Source: Clostridia bacterium (lineage in GTDB: Bacteria > Bacillota > Clostridia > Oscillospirales > CAG-272). Taken from it: a stretch of DNA of 50,763 nt. Below the pieces are notes generated by a model, which saw nothing but the letters and a program-made list of their open reading frames with translations, searched no databases and was not told the DNA's origin. Location of the stretch: positions 1 to 50,763 of the forward strand of contig JAFTPJ010000150.1 in assembly GCA_017463405.1 (NCBI GenBank). The letters run 5' to 3'. Below are positions 40,812 through 49,970 of this stretch, piece by piece (within the stretch, counting starts at the first letter, position 1; each line of letters opens with the position of its first letter). The translations under genes were made by a program, and so were the position numbers.

Positions 40812-42029
40812 ATGAAAATGTTGATGCTGTTACTGTCCGTAGTATTGTTGTTGTCTTTGACATCATGCGATTTTTTGGAGACGCTTGCGCAAAAGCAGGC
40901 GGAAACAACGGTATCGGATAACGGAACAACCGCACCACCGAATGGGGAAACAACTGCGCCGTCCGATGGAGAAGTGACATCTTCTACGCCATCCGTAGAC
41001 AAACCGGAGGATTGTGAGGGGCATGATTTTGGGGAGTGGATTGAATTGGAGGCTCCAAGCTGTGTTGCTGATGGGGTGAAAAAACACATCTGCCGAAATT
41101 GTGAATATGAAGAACGTCGTGTAATTTCCGGTGAAAATAAACATACATACAGTACCAATAACAAATGTATCTTATGCGAGCGTGAAATCATTGCATCTGC
41201 AGGTCTTGTGTATAAGGAAGTGGATGATGGTTATGAGGTTAGTGGATATGATGGGAATTTACCTACAGAGGTTGTGATTGCACCATATTATAATGGAAAG
41301 CCTGTGGTGGGCATCGGTTCAATGGCATTCGTGTTGTGCAGAACGCCTCTTATAAGCATAGAGATTCCGAGCGGTGTGACAAGCATTGGTGATATGGCAT
41401 TCTACGGTTGTGAGAGTCTTACAAACGTTATAATCGGTGATGGTGTGATGAACATCGACAATTATGCGTTTGCGGGTTGCACAAGTCTTACAAGCATCAC
41501 GATTCCGAATGGCATGATGGGTATTGGCGAGGGAGTTTTTTCCGGTTGCACAAGTCTTACTGACATCAAGATTTCGGATAGCGTGACGAGCATTGGAAAA
41601 GGTGTGTTTTCTTCTTGCGCAAATCTTACAAGTATTATAGTTGATGCAGGAAATACAGTTTATCATTCAGCAGGAAATTGCCTGATCGAAACCGAAAGTA
41701 AGATATTGCTTTTTGGATGTAAAAGCAGTATCATTCCAAACGATGGAAGCGTAACACGCATTGGTGAGTTTGCCTTCTATGGTTTCAATATTCTTACAGA
41801 TATCGTGATTCCGGATAGCGTGACGCGCATTGATGATTCTGCGATCAGCTGGTCATCCTTGACGAGCGTATACTACGGAGGTACAGCAGAGGATTGGAGT
41901 AAGATTTCAATTGGTGATGTAACGTATAAGCTTTTCGGTACTGATTATATCTACTACTATACCGAAATCGAGCCCACAGAGGATGGCAACTACTGGCACT
42001 ATGTAGACGGTGTCCCGACTAAATGGTAA
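40812..42029 (+). CDS. BspA-like leucine-rich-repeat lipoprotein
   Basis: A 405-residue surface lipoprotein. The lipobox ends at Cys19 (SLTSC). A Thr/Pro/Glu-rich linker (about 27-70) leads to one CxxC module (about 75-130, EAPSCVADGVKKHICRNC) like those in the lipoprotein at 22707. Then come at least six BspA-type leucine-rich repeats (about 150-350) of the kind SVTSIGKGVFSSCANLTSI. The C-terminal part ends with YYGGTAEDWSKI, common at the end of this repeat type. Such proteins bind host or partner-cell surfaces. The start at 40812 uses AAGGAG at 40797-40802. Its expression probably depends on read-through of the leader terminator. Confidence 0.9.
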   Translation: MKMLMLLLSVVLLLSLTSCDFLETLAQKQAETTVSDNGTTAPPNGETTAPSDGEVTSSTPSVDKPEDCEGHDFGEWIELEAPSCVADGVKKHICRNCEYEERRVISGENKHTYSTNNKCILCEREIIASAGLVYKEVDDGYEVSGYDGNLPTEVVIAPYYNGKPVVGIGSMAFVLCRTPLISIEIPSGVTSIGDMAFYGCESLTNVIIGDGVMNIDNYAFAGCTSLTSITIPNGMMGIGEGVFSGCTSLTDIKISDSVTSIGKGVFSSCANLTSIIVDAGNTVYHSAGNCLIETESKILLFGCKSSIIPNDGSVTRIGEFAFYGFNILTDIVIPDSVTRIDDSAISWSSLTSVYYGGTAEDWSKISIGDVTYKLFGTDYIYYYTEIEPTEDGNYWHYVDGVPTKW

Positions 42030-42044
42030 AACAATTTGATAAAC

Positions 42045-42082
42045 AACAACGCCGCACATCCAAGCAGATGTGTGGCGTTGTT
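42045..42082. terminator. Bidirectional terminator between BspA-like gene and dinB
   Basis: AACAACGCCGCACATC (42045-42060) pairs with GATGTGTGGCGTTGTT (42067-42082), one G-U pair. It overlaps the last base of dinB and serves both convergent genes. Confidence 0.85.
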
Positions 42083-43329
42083 TATCCATTTTTATCCTCT
42101 TCATCCTGCGCCGCTTTATGCTTTTTGCCGACGTTGCCATCGTAGCCTATTGTAGAGCCACGCACGATGGTGGACGATCCGAAGCGATGGCGAATGTCGT
42201 CCATCAGTCGGTCCAGCTCGCGTTCCCTCTCCTTTTTCTCATCGGGGAACATCGACATCTGCGTATTGTCCTCGCGCGTCAGATCGGTCAGCGCAACACC
42301 CAGAAGACGCAACGGCGTTCTGCGATCCCAAAGATCCGAAAAGAGCTTTTTCGCAACCTCAAAGATTTCCGAGGTGATGTCGGTCGGCTCCGTCAGCTTT
42401 TTCTGATGCGACTTATCACGAAAATCGTTTCCACGGATGGTAACAGATACGCAATACGTGCGACAGCCGTCCCGTCGCATACGCGACGCCACACTATCCG
42501 AGAGCGCCAGCAGAACGCGATGCGCCTCCTCAACGGTGACGATATCCTCCGCGAGCGTGGTGGAGTTGCTGTAACCCTTTGCCTCCTCCGCTACATCCAG
42601 AACGGGCGAGGTGTCGATTCCGTTTGCGTAGCGATGCAGATGTTCGCCGAGCTTGTTCCCGAACATCGCTCGCAGGCGGTCGGGATCGGTGTGCGCCAGC
42701 TGTCCGATCGTTTTGATATTGGAGGCATATAGCCGATCCGCCGTCGCATGCCCTACGGTAAACAGCTCGCGCACGGGGAGGTTCCACATTTTTGTTTTGA
42801 TCTCATGGGAGAATAGCGTGTGTATTTTGTCGGGCTTTTCAAAATCGCTTGCCATTTTTGCAAGGAGCTTGTTCGATCCGATTCCGATATTGACGGTAAA
42901 TCCCAGCGTATTGCGGATCTCGTTCTTGATCGTCTCGGCGATCGCGAGCGGATCGGGGTAAAGACGCTCGGTGCCGCTCATATCGAGAAAGCACTCGTCG
43001 ATCGAAAACTGCTCCACTACGGGGGCATATTTTTCGCACACCGCGACAAAAGCGCGCGAGCAGGTGTGATACAGATGAAAATCGGGCTTGGCGAGATAGA
43101 GGGAGGGGCATTTGCGCAAAGCATGCGCAATCGGCTCGCCCGTCTGTATGCCATACGCCTTGGCGGGAATGGATTTTGCAAGAATCACTCCGCGCCGACT
43201 TTCCCGATCCCCGCCGATGGCGGAGGGAAGCAGTCGCAGATCCGCCTCACCGTTTTTGACGCGCCTTGTTGCCTCCCACGAAAGAAAGGCGCTGTTGACG
43301 TCTACGTGAAAAATCAACCGCACACCCAT
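42082..43329 (-). CDS. dinB: DNA polymerase IV (Y family)
   Basis: A 415-residue translesion polymerase. The catalytic acids lie in FHVDVNSAFLSWEA and FSIDECFLDMSG; VNIGIGSNKLLAKMASDFEKP and the helix-hairpin-helix region TVGHATADRLYASNIKTIGQL follow, then the little-finger domain. The ATG at 43329 has AAAGGAGGTG upstream; the open frame back to 43518 is inside a repeat element and is not part of the protein. It is the last gene after murE on the - strand, but a 163-base MITE-like repeat (43350-43512) separates it from murE and may have changed its promoter. No LexA-type operator was noticed. Confidence 0.93.
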   Translation of the reverse strand: MGVRLIFHVDVNSAFLSWEATRRVKNGEADLRLLPSAIGGDRESRRGVILAKSIPAKAYGIQTGEPIAHALRKCPSLYLAKPDFHLYHTCSRAFVAVCEKYAPVVEQFSIDECFLDMSGTERLYPDPLAIAETIKNEIRNTLGFTVNIGIGSNKLLAKMASDFEKPDKIHTLFSHEIKTKMWNLPVRELFTVGHATADRLYASNIKTIGQLAHTDPDRLRAMFGNKLGEHLHRYANGIDTSPVLDVAEEAKGYSNSTTLAEDIVTVEEAHRVLLALSDSVASRMRRDGCRTYCVSVTIRGNDFRDKSHQKKLTEPTDITSEIFEVAKKLFSDLWDRRTPLRLLGVALTDLTREDNTQMSMFPDEKKERERELDRLMDDIRHRFGSSTIVRGSTIGYDGNVGKKHKAAQDEEDKNG

Positions 43330-43349
43330 CAGTAGCACCTCCTTTTTAC

Positions 43350-43512
43350 AGGCAATACCGCACAAAACCGTGACGGCAAACTTGTTTGCATAAATTCCGC
43401 CAAACTGCACAATTTCATTGGCAACAGATCCACTGTTGCCTGCATTAATTTGGTTTGCCTGACGAAATTTCTGACGGCGTAGTTGCACCGTCAGATTTGT
43501 GCGGTATTGCCT
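43350..43512. mobile_element. MITE-like inverted-repeat element
   Basis: AGGCAATACCGCACAAA (43350-43366) and its exact complement TTTGTGCGGTATTGCCT (43496-43512) form 17-bp terminal inverted repeats of a 163-base element with no gene. Inside are two further hairpins: GGCAACA/TGTTGCC (about 43423-43443) and TGACGG/CCGTCA (about 43472-43492), plus partial pairing of the subterminal GGCAAAC and GTTTGCC. A clear target-site duplication was not found (TAC or TATAC-like flanks only). The right end overlaps the murE stop codon and the left end is 20 bases from the dinB start. Mobilisation would need a transposase elsewhere in the genome. Confidence 0.65.
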
Positions 43513-44989
43513 ATACAATCACCGTTTCTTTTATGTAATCGTTGACAATTTCTTTTTCGCAAAAATATTGCTTTTCCGAGCCGATCAGCTGATACGTCTC
43601 ATGCCCCTTGCCCGCCAGCAGGAGAATGTCATTTTCTCCGAGCATCCGCAAAGCATATGTGATTGCTTCCTTACGGTCGGGAATTTTCAAATACCGCGTT
43701 TCCGATCCGTCAAACGCCTGTGCGATCTCATCGATGATATCCTCGGGCGGCTCGTGCCCGGGATTGTCAGATGTCAGAATGCAGACGTCTGCAAGGGATG
43801 CCGCCACCGCACCGAGTTCGCGACGGCGAAGCTGTGAGCGCTCACCGACCGAGCCGAACAGACAAAGCAATCGGTGCGGCGCATATTCCCGCAATGCGGT
43901 CAGAATCTGGCGCAGGCTTTCGCCGTTGTGCGCGTAATCGATCACTGCGGCACCGCCGCCGGGGAGGGAGATCCACTCGGAACGCCCATCCACCTGCACG
44001 TGAGACAATGCGTCTATCGCTTGCTGTGGCGGGATTTTCATGACCTCAATTGCAACCGCGAGCGATTGGAGTGCGTTGGAAACGTTGCACCGACCGATCA
44101 GGGGCAGATGTACGCTATAAAGCTTCTTTTTTCGGCACATCTCAAACGTAATGCCGTGTGCCGTGGCAGTATTGACGGGAAGAATGCTTTTAGCGATCAG
44201 ATCGACGCCTGTCGTCAGGGCAGACACCGTGATCTGCCGACGCGCAGAGCATCCCTCCTGCATGTCCGCATAGGTGGCATCATCCACGTTCCAGATTGCA
44301 TTGTTTGCACCGAAATCGGTAAATAATCGATGCTTGCACGCGCGATAATGCGCAAACGATGGATGCTCCAGAGGTCCTACATGATCCGAGGAGAGATTGG
44401 TGAACAGCACGGTCGAAAATCGCGTCCCATCGACGCGGTACTGCATCAGCGCCTGCGAGGAGACCTCCACGCACACTGTGCGCATCCCGCCCGCCGCCAT
44501 ATCGGCAAGCGTTTTTTGCAGGGTTACGGCATCGGGGGTTGTATTTGTTGTTGGTTTTCGAACTGCTCCATAGGCAATGCCGTTTGTACCGATGTATCCA
44601 CAGGGAATGTCGCAACGGTTGAGCAACCCCGCGAGTAGCTGTGCCGTCGTTGTTTTGCCCTTGGTGCCCGTAATACCGATAACGTGCAGCTTTTTCGAGG
44701 GATCACCGTAGAACTTACAAGCGAGCTGTGCCAGTGCGAGGCGCGTGTTTTGTGTTAAAATAACGTGAGCATCGTTGGGAAGATCGAGCGGATGCTCGGC
44801 AACAAATACCCGACATCCGTTGACATAAGCCTCGGAGGCGAGTGTATGTCCGTCTACCCGTGCGCCGCGGATGCAGACAAACAGGCTGTTTGCATCGGTC
44901 AGTCGCGTATTTTCCGTGACCGAAAGAATCTCAAGATCGGGAATCACAGCTCGCGGAAATTGCTTTCCGAGCAGTTTTTTTGCATTCAT
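43511..44989 (-). CDS. MurE-like UDP-MurNAc-tripeptide ligase
   Basis: A 492-residue Mur ligase. The ATP loop is GTKGKTTT (108-115), YRACKHRLF holds the carbamoylated-lysine region and NTTPD binds the UDP-MurNAc-dipeptide. The amino-acid-selecting motif reads DNPG (Asp408-Gly411) followed by HEPPED, whereas meso-diaminopimelate-adding MurE has DNPRxEDP; the key Arg is replaced by Gly. So it may add another amino acid, or act outside normal peptidoglycan synthesis. It overlaps the Asp/Glu racemase gene by 4 bases. Its stop codon TAG overlaps the end of the MITE-like repeat, so the last residues may have been altered by the insertion. Confidence 0.88.
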   Translation of the reverse strand: MNAKKLLGKQFPRAVIPDLEILSVTENTRLTDANSLFVCIRGARVDGHTLASEAYVNGCRVFVAEHPLDLPNDAHVILTQNTRLALAQLACKFYGDPSKKLHVIGITGTKGKTTTAQLLAGLLNRCDIPCGYIGTNGIAYGAVRKPTTNTTPDAVTLQKTLADMAAGGMRTVCVEVSSQALMQYRVDGTRFSTVLFTNLSSDHVGPLEHPSFAHYRACKHRLFTDFGANNAIWNVDDATYADMQEGCSARRQITVSALTTGVDLIAKSILPVNTATAHGITFEMCRKKKLYSVHLPLIGRCNVSNALQSLAVAIEVMKIPPQQAIDALSHVQVDGRSEWISLPGGGAAVIDYAHNGESLRQILTALREYAPHRLLCLFGSVGERSQLRRRELGAVAASLADVCILTSDNPGHEPPEDIIDEIAQAFDGSETRYLKIPDRKEAITYALRMLGENDILLLAGKGHETYQLIGSEKQYFCEKEIVNDYIKETVIV

Positions 44990-45726
44990 CGGTTCGCCTC
45001 CGTTTCAAAGGAGGCGGGGAAGCCGATCGGCGTTTTGCCGCATGCCTTGATCGTACGGTAAGCCAGCACATCGAGAGAGTCGACGAAAATTTCATCGCCG
45101 AGTCCCTCTTTTTTTAAGAGTGACAATTCGGTGCACCCGAGTACCAGCCGCTCACAGCCGCGCGCGCGAAGGTTGTCCGTCACATGGCGAAATGCTTCGC
45201 GGTCGACCGGTTTGTTTTGCTTGATTTGGTTATAAATGATTGAGGTGACCGTACGTTGCTCCTCCTCGGTCGGCGTCAAACAGATAAGTCCCGCCGCCTC
45301 ACATAAGCGGTGGTAGGAGTGCGATTTTACCGTTCCCTCGGTTGCAAGCAGTCCGAAGCGTCGGACATGGAGCGCGGAAAGATGCACGATTGTTTCCCGA
45401 ATGATGTTCAGAATCGGAGTGTGACAGCCCGCTGTCAAGCCGTCGTAAAAATAATGCGCCGTGTTGCAGGGAATTACGATCAGATTTACCCCCGCGCGCT
45501 CCAAGCGGTGTGCCTCCTCCAGCATCACGGGGAGGGGATCGTTCTTTGATTCACCGAGGATAAACGCGGTGCGATCGGGGGTGGAGGCGCGACTGCTGAT
45601 CAGCATATCGATATGATCGCCGTCGCACCGTGCCGCAGTGTGGCGGTTCAACAGCTCACAGAAATAGACCGTTGACATCGGTCCGAGACCGCCGAGCACG
45701 CCAAGCAGAATACGGGAATCAGCCAT
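44986..45726 (-). CDS. Aspartate/glutamate racemase family protein
   Basis: A 246-residue cofactor-independent racemase of the aspartate racemase group. The two catalytic cysteines are in IPCNTAH and LGCTELS, and GVLGGLGPMSTVYF is the family N-terminus. It would interconvert L- and D-aspartate or glutamate. The ATG at 45726 has GGAAAGGAG upstream and overlaps the end of the preceding gene. The 4-base overlap with the MurE-like ligase suggests its D-amino acid feeds that ligase or cell-wall cross-linking. Broad-specificity racemases of this family exist, so the substrate is open. Confidence 0.9.
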   Translation of the reverse strand: MADSRILLGVLGGLGPMSTVYFCELLNRHTAARCDGDHIDMLISSRASTPDRTAFILGESKNDPLPVMLEEAHRLERAGVNLIVIPCNTAHYFYDGLTAGCHTPILNIIRETIVHLSALHVRRFGLLATEGTVKSHSYHRLCEAAGLICLTPTEEEQRTVTSIIYNQIKQNKPVDREAFRHVTDNLRARGCERLVLGCTELSLLKKEGLGDEIFVDSLDVLAYRTIKACGKTPIGFPASFETEANR

Positions 45727-46141
45727 GGGAGATCTCCTTTCCCGACGGGAGAGGAAACTCTTCGCCGAACCACACACGGTACATTTCCTCCTTGGAGGCA
45801 ATGACGAATTTTCCTTCCAGATCCTCACAATGATTCCATACGAAATTGGCGTATTCCTCGGTACAGGGGATCAGATAGAGAATCACCTCCGCATTCCCGA
45901 GTTGATCGGCAAAATCGTACAGTGCCTGCGTCATCAGACGCTCATCGGCGGTGTGGCGGATCAGATGGAATTTCATGCAGAGTGAGAGCCGCAGGGCAAG
46001 CGGGATTTTCTCGCAAAACACGTGCGATACCACGCCGTACTCGCGGTACATGCGGTGCGCCGTTTCGTTGACTTCCTGCGACAGTCCCAATAAAACGGGG
46101 ATCAGCTCGCCCGAAAGTGCGTCTTTTTTGATGTAATCCAT
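45719..46141 (-). CDS. Conserved protein of unknown function in the pfl-murE run
   Basis: A 140-residue soluble protein, mixed alpha/beta, no signal peptide or metal motif. Recognisable stretches are SGELIPVLLGLSQEVN, REYGVVSHVFCEKIPL, AEVILYLIPCTEEYANFVW and KEEMYRVWFGEE. I do not recognise the family by name. AAGGAGCCGC precedes the ATG. It lies 19 bases after pflA and overlaps the racemase by 8 bases, so it is translated with them. The overlap ties it more closely to the racemase and MurE-like ligase than to pfl. Confidence 0.8.
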   Translation of the reverse strand: MDYIKKDALSGELIPVLLGLSQEVNETAHRMYREYGVVSHVFCEKIPLALRLSLCMKFHLIRHTADERLMTQALYDFADQLGNAEVILYLIPCTEEYANFVWNHCEDLEGKFVIASKEEMYRVWFGEEFPLPSGKEISHG

Positions 46142-46160
46142 GTGCGGCTCCTTTCTTTGA

Positions 46161-46895
46161 TTATTTTTTCTTTTTCGGATTGCGGAGACGGGATTGCAAC
46201 CGCTCCATGAGATCCTGTGTCGGTTCTTCTATTTCCGCCATCGGAAAGGGAATCCCCATGCGCTCGTACTTTGCGGTACAGAGCTTGCGGAAGGGAAGCA
46301 ATTCAACGGTGTCGATACAACTCCGTTCCTCGGCGAGCAGGGAGAGAAAATCAATGCTTTCCTCGGTATCGTTCAGTGTCGGAATGATGACTTGACGCAA
46401 TGTCGTCGGGATGTTTTGCTGATTCAGATATTGCAAAAAGCGGAGCGGTTGTACGATTCCGCAGCCAACGTGCGCACGGTAAAGCGCATCCGTCGGATAT
46501 TTGATATCCAGAAGCACGCGATCGGTGTGCGTCAGCAGGTGCTTGACCTCATCGTTGAGGATGCATCCCGATGTATCCAGGCAGGTGTTGATTCGCATCT
46601 TGTGGCATTCCTCAAACAACGCCGTGGCAAACCGTGCCTGTAGAAGCGGTTCCCCACCCGAGAGCGTGATGCCGCCGTCACGACGGAAGTATTCGCGGTA
46701 CCGCATGGCGCGGTGCACAAGCTCCTGCGCCGAAATTTCGGTGCCTGCGGACGGATTCCATGTGTCGGGATTGTGGCAGCAGCCGCACCGCAGTGGACAT
46801 CCTTGCGCGAATACGACAAACCGAACGCCCGGACCGTCAAGGGTTCCGAGCGTTTGGATAGAGTGAACGTGTCCCGTAACAGGGGAGCGATTCAT
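46161..46895 (-). CDS. pflA: Pyruvate formate-lyase-activating enzyme
   Basis: A 244-residue radical SAM enzyme that installs the glycyl radical on PFL. The cluster ligands are Cys33, Cys37 and Cys40 in CPLRCGCC (one more Cys at 39 where Tyr or Phe is usual), followed by HNPDTW. LSGGEPLLQ binds SAM, and LLDIKY and LRQVIIPTLND are conserved. The ATG at 46895 is 1 base after the pfl stop; the ribosome site GAGGTG is inside pfl. The open frame to 46985 is just overlap with pfl. Confidence 0.94.
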   Translation of the reverse strand: MNRSPVTGHVHSIQTLGTLDGPGVRFVVFAQGCPLRCGCCHNPDTWNPSAGTEISAQELVHRAMRYREYFRRDGGITLSGGEPLLQARFATALFEECHKMRINTCLDTSGCILNDEVKHLLTHTDRVLLDIKYPTDALYRAHVGCGIVQPLRFLQYLNQQNIPTTLRQVIIPTLNDTEESIDFLSLLAEERSCIDTVELLPFRKLCTAKYERMGIPFPMAEIEEPTQDLMERLQSRLRNPKKKK

Positions 46896-46896
46896 A

Positions 46897-49128
46897 TTAC
46901 AGCACCTCGTGGAAGGTTCTGCTGATGACCTCGCGCTGCTGCTCGCGGGAGAGCTTGTTGAAGTTGACCGCATAGCCGGATACACGGATGGTCAGATTGG
47001 GATATGCCTCGGGATTTTCGTACGCCTTCATCAGGGTTTCGCGGTTGAGCACGTTGACGTTGATGTGGTGTGCGCGCTTTGCAAAGTAACCGTCGAGAAT
47101 GGATACGAGGTTGTCCACACGATCCGTATCGGTTCGCCCGAGTGTTTCTGGCGTGATGGAGAAGGTGTTGGAAATACCGTCGCGGCAATCCTCGTAGCGG
47201 ATTTTTGCCACCGAGTTGAGCGATGCCAGCGCTCCGTTCGATTCGCGGTTGTGCATGGGGTTTGCACCGGGGGCAAACGCTTCGCCGGCTTTTCTTCCGT
47301 CGGGAGTCGCGCCCGTGTGCTTACCGTACATCACGTTGGATGTGATGGTCAGCACCGACAGCGTATGGATCGCATTGCGATAGGTCGGTGTCTTTCTCAA
47401 TTCAGTGATGGTCTTATAGGTCAGATCGCGTGCGATCAGATCGACGCGATCATCGTCGTTTCCGTACTTGGGGAAGTCGCCGACGGTGATGAAATCGGAA
47501 ATGTAACCGTTTTCATCCTTGATGGGACGAACGGTTGCGTATTTGATGGCGCTGAAGGAATCGGCAACCACCGACAGTCCTGCGATACCGAACGCCATAA
47601 AGCGGTCGACGTTCGTGTCGTGCAGAGCCATCTGAATCTTCTCATATGCATACTTATCGTGCATATAGTGAATGATGTTCATGGTGTTGACATACAGACG
47701 CGAGAGCCACTTCAGATAGATATCGAAGCGCGCCATGACGGTGTCGTAGTCCAGCGTGTCGCCCTCCAGCGGCGGCATCTGTGGTCCGATCTTCATACCG
47801 CTGACGGTATCGTAGCCGCCGTTGATTGCAATCAGAAGCAGTTTTGCCAGATTGCAACGCGCGCCGAAGAACTGCATCTGCTTGCCCACCTTCATGGCAG
47901 ACACACAACAGGCGATCGCGTAATCGTCACCGTAGGACGGACGCATCACGTCGTCATTTTCATACTGGATGGAGTCGGTATCAACCGAGACCTTTGCACA
48001 GAATTTCTTAAAGCCCTCGGGTAGGGAATTGGACCAGAGCACGGTCAGGTTCGGCTCGGGCGACGAGCCGAGCGTGTAGAGCGTGTTGAGAATACGGAAG
48101 GAGCTCTTGGTGACCAGCGTTCTTCCGTCCTCGCCCATGCCTCCGACGCTTTCGGTGATCCACATGGGGTCGCCGCCGAAGAGCTCGTTGTACTCGGGCG
48201 TGCGCAGATGGCGCGCCAGACGAAGCTTGATGACAAAGTCGTCAAGCAGCTCCTGCGCCTCGGCTTCGGTTATTGTGCCGTTTTCCAGATCGCGCTCAAT
48301 ATAGATATCAAAGAACGTACTGACGCGTCCGAGAGACATCGCCGCACCGTTTTGCTCCTTGATTGCGGCAAGGTAAGCGAAATATGTCCACTGAATCGCC
48401 TCCCGCGTGTTTGCCGCGGGCTTGCTGATGTCGTAGCCGTACATAAATGCCATTTCCTTGAGGTTGCCGAGGAATGCGATCTGCTGATAGAGCTCCTCGT
48501 TGAGGCGGATTTCATCCTGTGAGAAGGTTACGTCGGAGAGTGCCTGCTTGTCCTTCTTTTTTTCTTCGATCAGACGGTCGACGCCGTAGAGTGCCACACG
48601 GCGGTAGTCGCCGATGATGCGACCTCTGCCGTAGGCGTCGGGAAGTCCCGTGATGACGTGTGTTTTGCGCGCCAGACGCATCTCGTCGGTATACGCGCGG
48701 AAGACGCCGTCATTGTGCGTGGTGCGGAAGCGAAATTCTTTTTCCACCGTGTCGCTGAGTTGGTAGCCGTATGCGGCGCAGGCATTGCGTACCATACGGA
48801 TGCCGCCGAAGGGATTGACCCCGCGCTTCAAGGGCATGTCGGTCTGCAGTCCTACGATCAGCTCGTTTTCTCTGTCAACGAATCCGGGAACGTAGCTGGT
48901 CAGCGAGGAGACGGTGTTGGTGTCAATATCCAACACGCCGCCTTTTTGACGCTCCTTTGCAAACAGCTCCTGCACCTTTTTCATCAATGCATTCGTGCGT
49001 TCGGTAGCTTCTGCGAGAAAGCTGTGATCCCCTGTATATGGTCTGTAGTTTGTCTGAATAAAATCTCTGACGTTGATTTCCTTTTGCCAGTTGCCGGCTA
49101 CAAAGCCGTTCCAATTTTCATGTACCAT
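46897..49128 (-). CDS. pflB: Formate C-acetyltransferase (pyruvate formate-lyase)
   Basis: A 743-residue glycyl-radical enzyme that splits pyruvate with CoA into acetyl-CoA and formate, central to anaerobic sugar fermentation. Catalytic Cys407-Cys408 are in [13 protein letters not shown] and the radical Gly718 is in [10 protein letters not shown]. Length is normal (about 740-760). The ATG at 49128 has AAGGAGG upstream; the longer frame to 49179 is not used. It is the first gene of the run pflB-pflA-unknown-racemase-murE. Rex (6336) probably controls it in many relatives, but no clear Rex palindrome is seen in this promoter. Confidence 0.97.
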   Translation of the reverse strand: MVHENWNGFVAGNWQKEINVRDFIQTNYRPYTGDHSFLAEATERTNALMKKVQELFAKERQKGGVLDIDTNTVSSLTSYVPGFVDRENELIVGLQTDMPLKRGVNPFGGIRMVRNACAAYGYQLSDTVEKEFRFRTTHNDGVFRAYTDEMRLARKTHVITGLPDAYGRGRIIGDYRRVALYGVDRLIEEKKKDKQALSDVTFSQDEIRLNEELYQQIAFLGNLKEMAFMYGYDISKPAANTREAIQWTYFAYLAAIKEQNGAAMSLGRVSTFFDIYIERDLENGTITEAEAQELLDDFVIKLRLARHLRTPEYNELFGGDPMWITESVGGMGEDGRTLVTKSSFRILNTLYTLGSSPEPNLTVLWSNSLPEGFKKFCAKVSVDTDSIQYENDDVMRPSYGDDYAIACCVSAMKVGKQMQFFGARCNLAKLLLIAINGGYDTVSGMKIGPQMPPLEGDTLDYDTVMARFDIYLKWLSRLYVNTMNIIHYMHDKYAYEKIQMALHDTNVDRFMAFGIAGLSVVADSFSAIKYATVRPIKDENGYISDFITVGDFPKYGNDDDRVDLIARDLTYKTITELRKTPTYRNAIHTLSVLTITSNVMYGKHTGATPDGRKAGEAFAPGANPMHNRESNGALASLNSVAKIRYEDCRDGISNTFSITPETLGRTDTDRVDNLVSILDGYFAKRAHHINVNVLNRETLMKAYENPEAYPNLTIRVSGYAVNFNKLSREQQREVISRTFHEVL

Positions 49129-49144
49129 TGTCTGTCCTCCTTCT

Positions 49145-49226
49145 GCCGATATTCCATCTGTATCGGCGGTGCTAATCATATAATTTCTACACTAAATATT
49201 ATACACTATTCCGATTCACTTGTCAA
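49145..49226 (-). promoter_or_regulatory. pflB promoter with an inverted repeat in the leader
   Basis: On the - strand, perfect TTGACA (49221-49226) and TATAAT (49198-49203) are 17 bases apart. The leader contains GCCGATA and TATCGGC (49145-49151 and 49161-49167), a 7-bp inverted repeat just upstream of the ribosome site that could be an operator or mRNA hairpin. Confidence 0.85.
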
Positions 49227-49293
49227 GATGATTGGGTGGCAATCCGCGAAATTTATCAATAGTTTATTTTTTCACAAAATTTTAAAATATCTC

Positions 49294-49322
49294 TTGCATT
49301 TTTCCTGCTTTTCCGTTATAAT
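49294..49322 (+). promoter_or_regulatory. Promoter of the acetyltransferase gene
   Basis: TTGCAT (49294-49299) and TATAAT (49317-49322) with a 17-base spacer, divergent from the pflB promoter. Confidence 0.7.
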
Positions 49323-49352
49323 AGGAGAAGACGACGAAAAGGAAGAATATGC

Positions 49353-49949
49353 ATGAAGAAAGAAAAGATTTACCGCGTGTTCTCGCACCTGCCCGAGCTG
49401 ACGACCGAGCGTTTGACGCTTCGGAAGATGTTGGTGGCGGATACCTCGGATATGTACGAATACGCGTCGCGGCAGGATGTTACGAAATTCCTGACGTGGC
49501 AGCCGCACCCCGACAGGGATTATACAAGAGAATATTTGCAATACCTCGGCGGGCGCTATTCGGCCGGTATGTTTTACGATTGGGCAGTGGTCTACGAGCC
49601 CGATTGTAAGATGATCGGCACCTGCGGTTTCACATCATTCAACTGCTCGTCCGACAGTGCCGAGGTGGGATACGTGCTCAATCCCGAGTACTGGGGACGC
49701 GGAATTGCGGTAGAGGCGCTTGGCAGGATTCTTACGTTCGGCTTTGAGGATCTGGGGCTTCATCGCATCGAGGCAAGATTCATCGACGGAAACGACCGCT
49801 CGCGCCGCGTGATGGAGAAAGCGGGCATGACCTTTGAGGGGGTTTTGCGCGAGGGCATGCTGGTCAAGGGGAATTACGTCAACGTCGGTATCTGCTCCGT
49901 TCTGGAATCGGAGTGGAAAGAAAAGCATGCCAAGCGAAACAAAAAATGA
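49353..49949 (+). CDS. GNAT acetyltransferase (RimJ/RimL type)
   Basis: A 198-residue GNAT protein. LTTERLTLRKMLVAD is the typical N-terminus of this branch. The acetyl-CoA loop follows AEVGYVLNPEYWGRGIAVEAL, and HRIEARFIDGNDRSRRVMEKAGM is the conserved C-terminal half. Members acetylate ribosomal proteins or small molecules; the substrate is unknown. AAGGAAGA precedes the ATG. Confidence 0.9.
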   Translation: MKKEKIYRVFSHLPELTTERLTLRKMLVADTSDMYEYASRQDVTKFLTWQPHPDRDYTREYLQYLGGRYSAGMFYDWAVVYEPDCKMIGTCGFTSFNCSSDSAEVGYVLNPEYWGRGIAVEALGRILTFGFEDLGLHRIEARFIDGNDRSRRVMEKAGMTFEGVLREGMLVKGNYVNVGICSVLESEWKEKHAKRNKK

Positions 49950-49970
49950 ATATTTCACGTTTGTGCTGTC

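Noticed and set aside
43330-43518. Longer N-terminus for DNA polymerase IV
   Set aside because: The extra codons fall in the MITE-like repeat; the ATG at 43329 has a strong ribosome site and gives the normal family N-terminus.
49230-49300. Rex operator at the pflB/acetyltransferase promoters
   Set aside because: Only a half-site (TTCACAAA) is seen; no palindrome close to the consensus.
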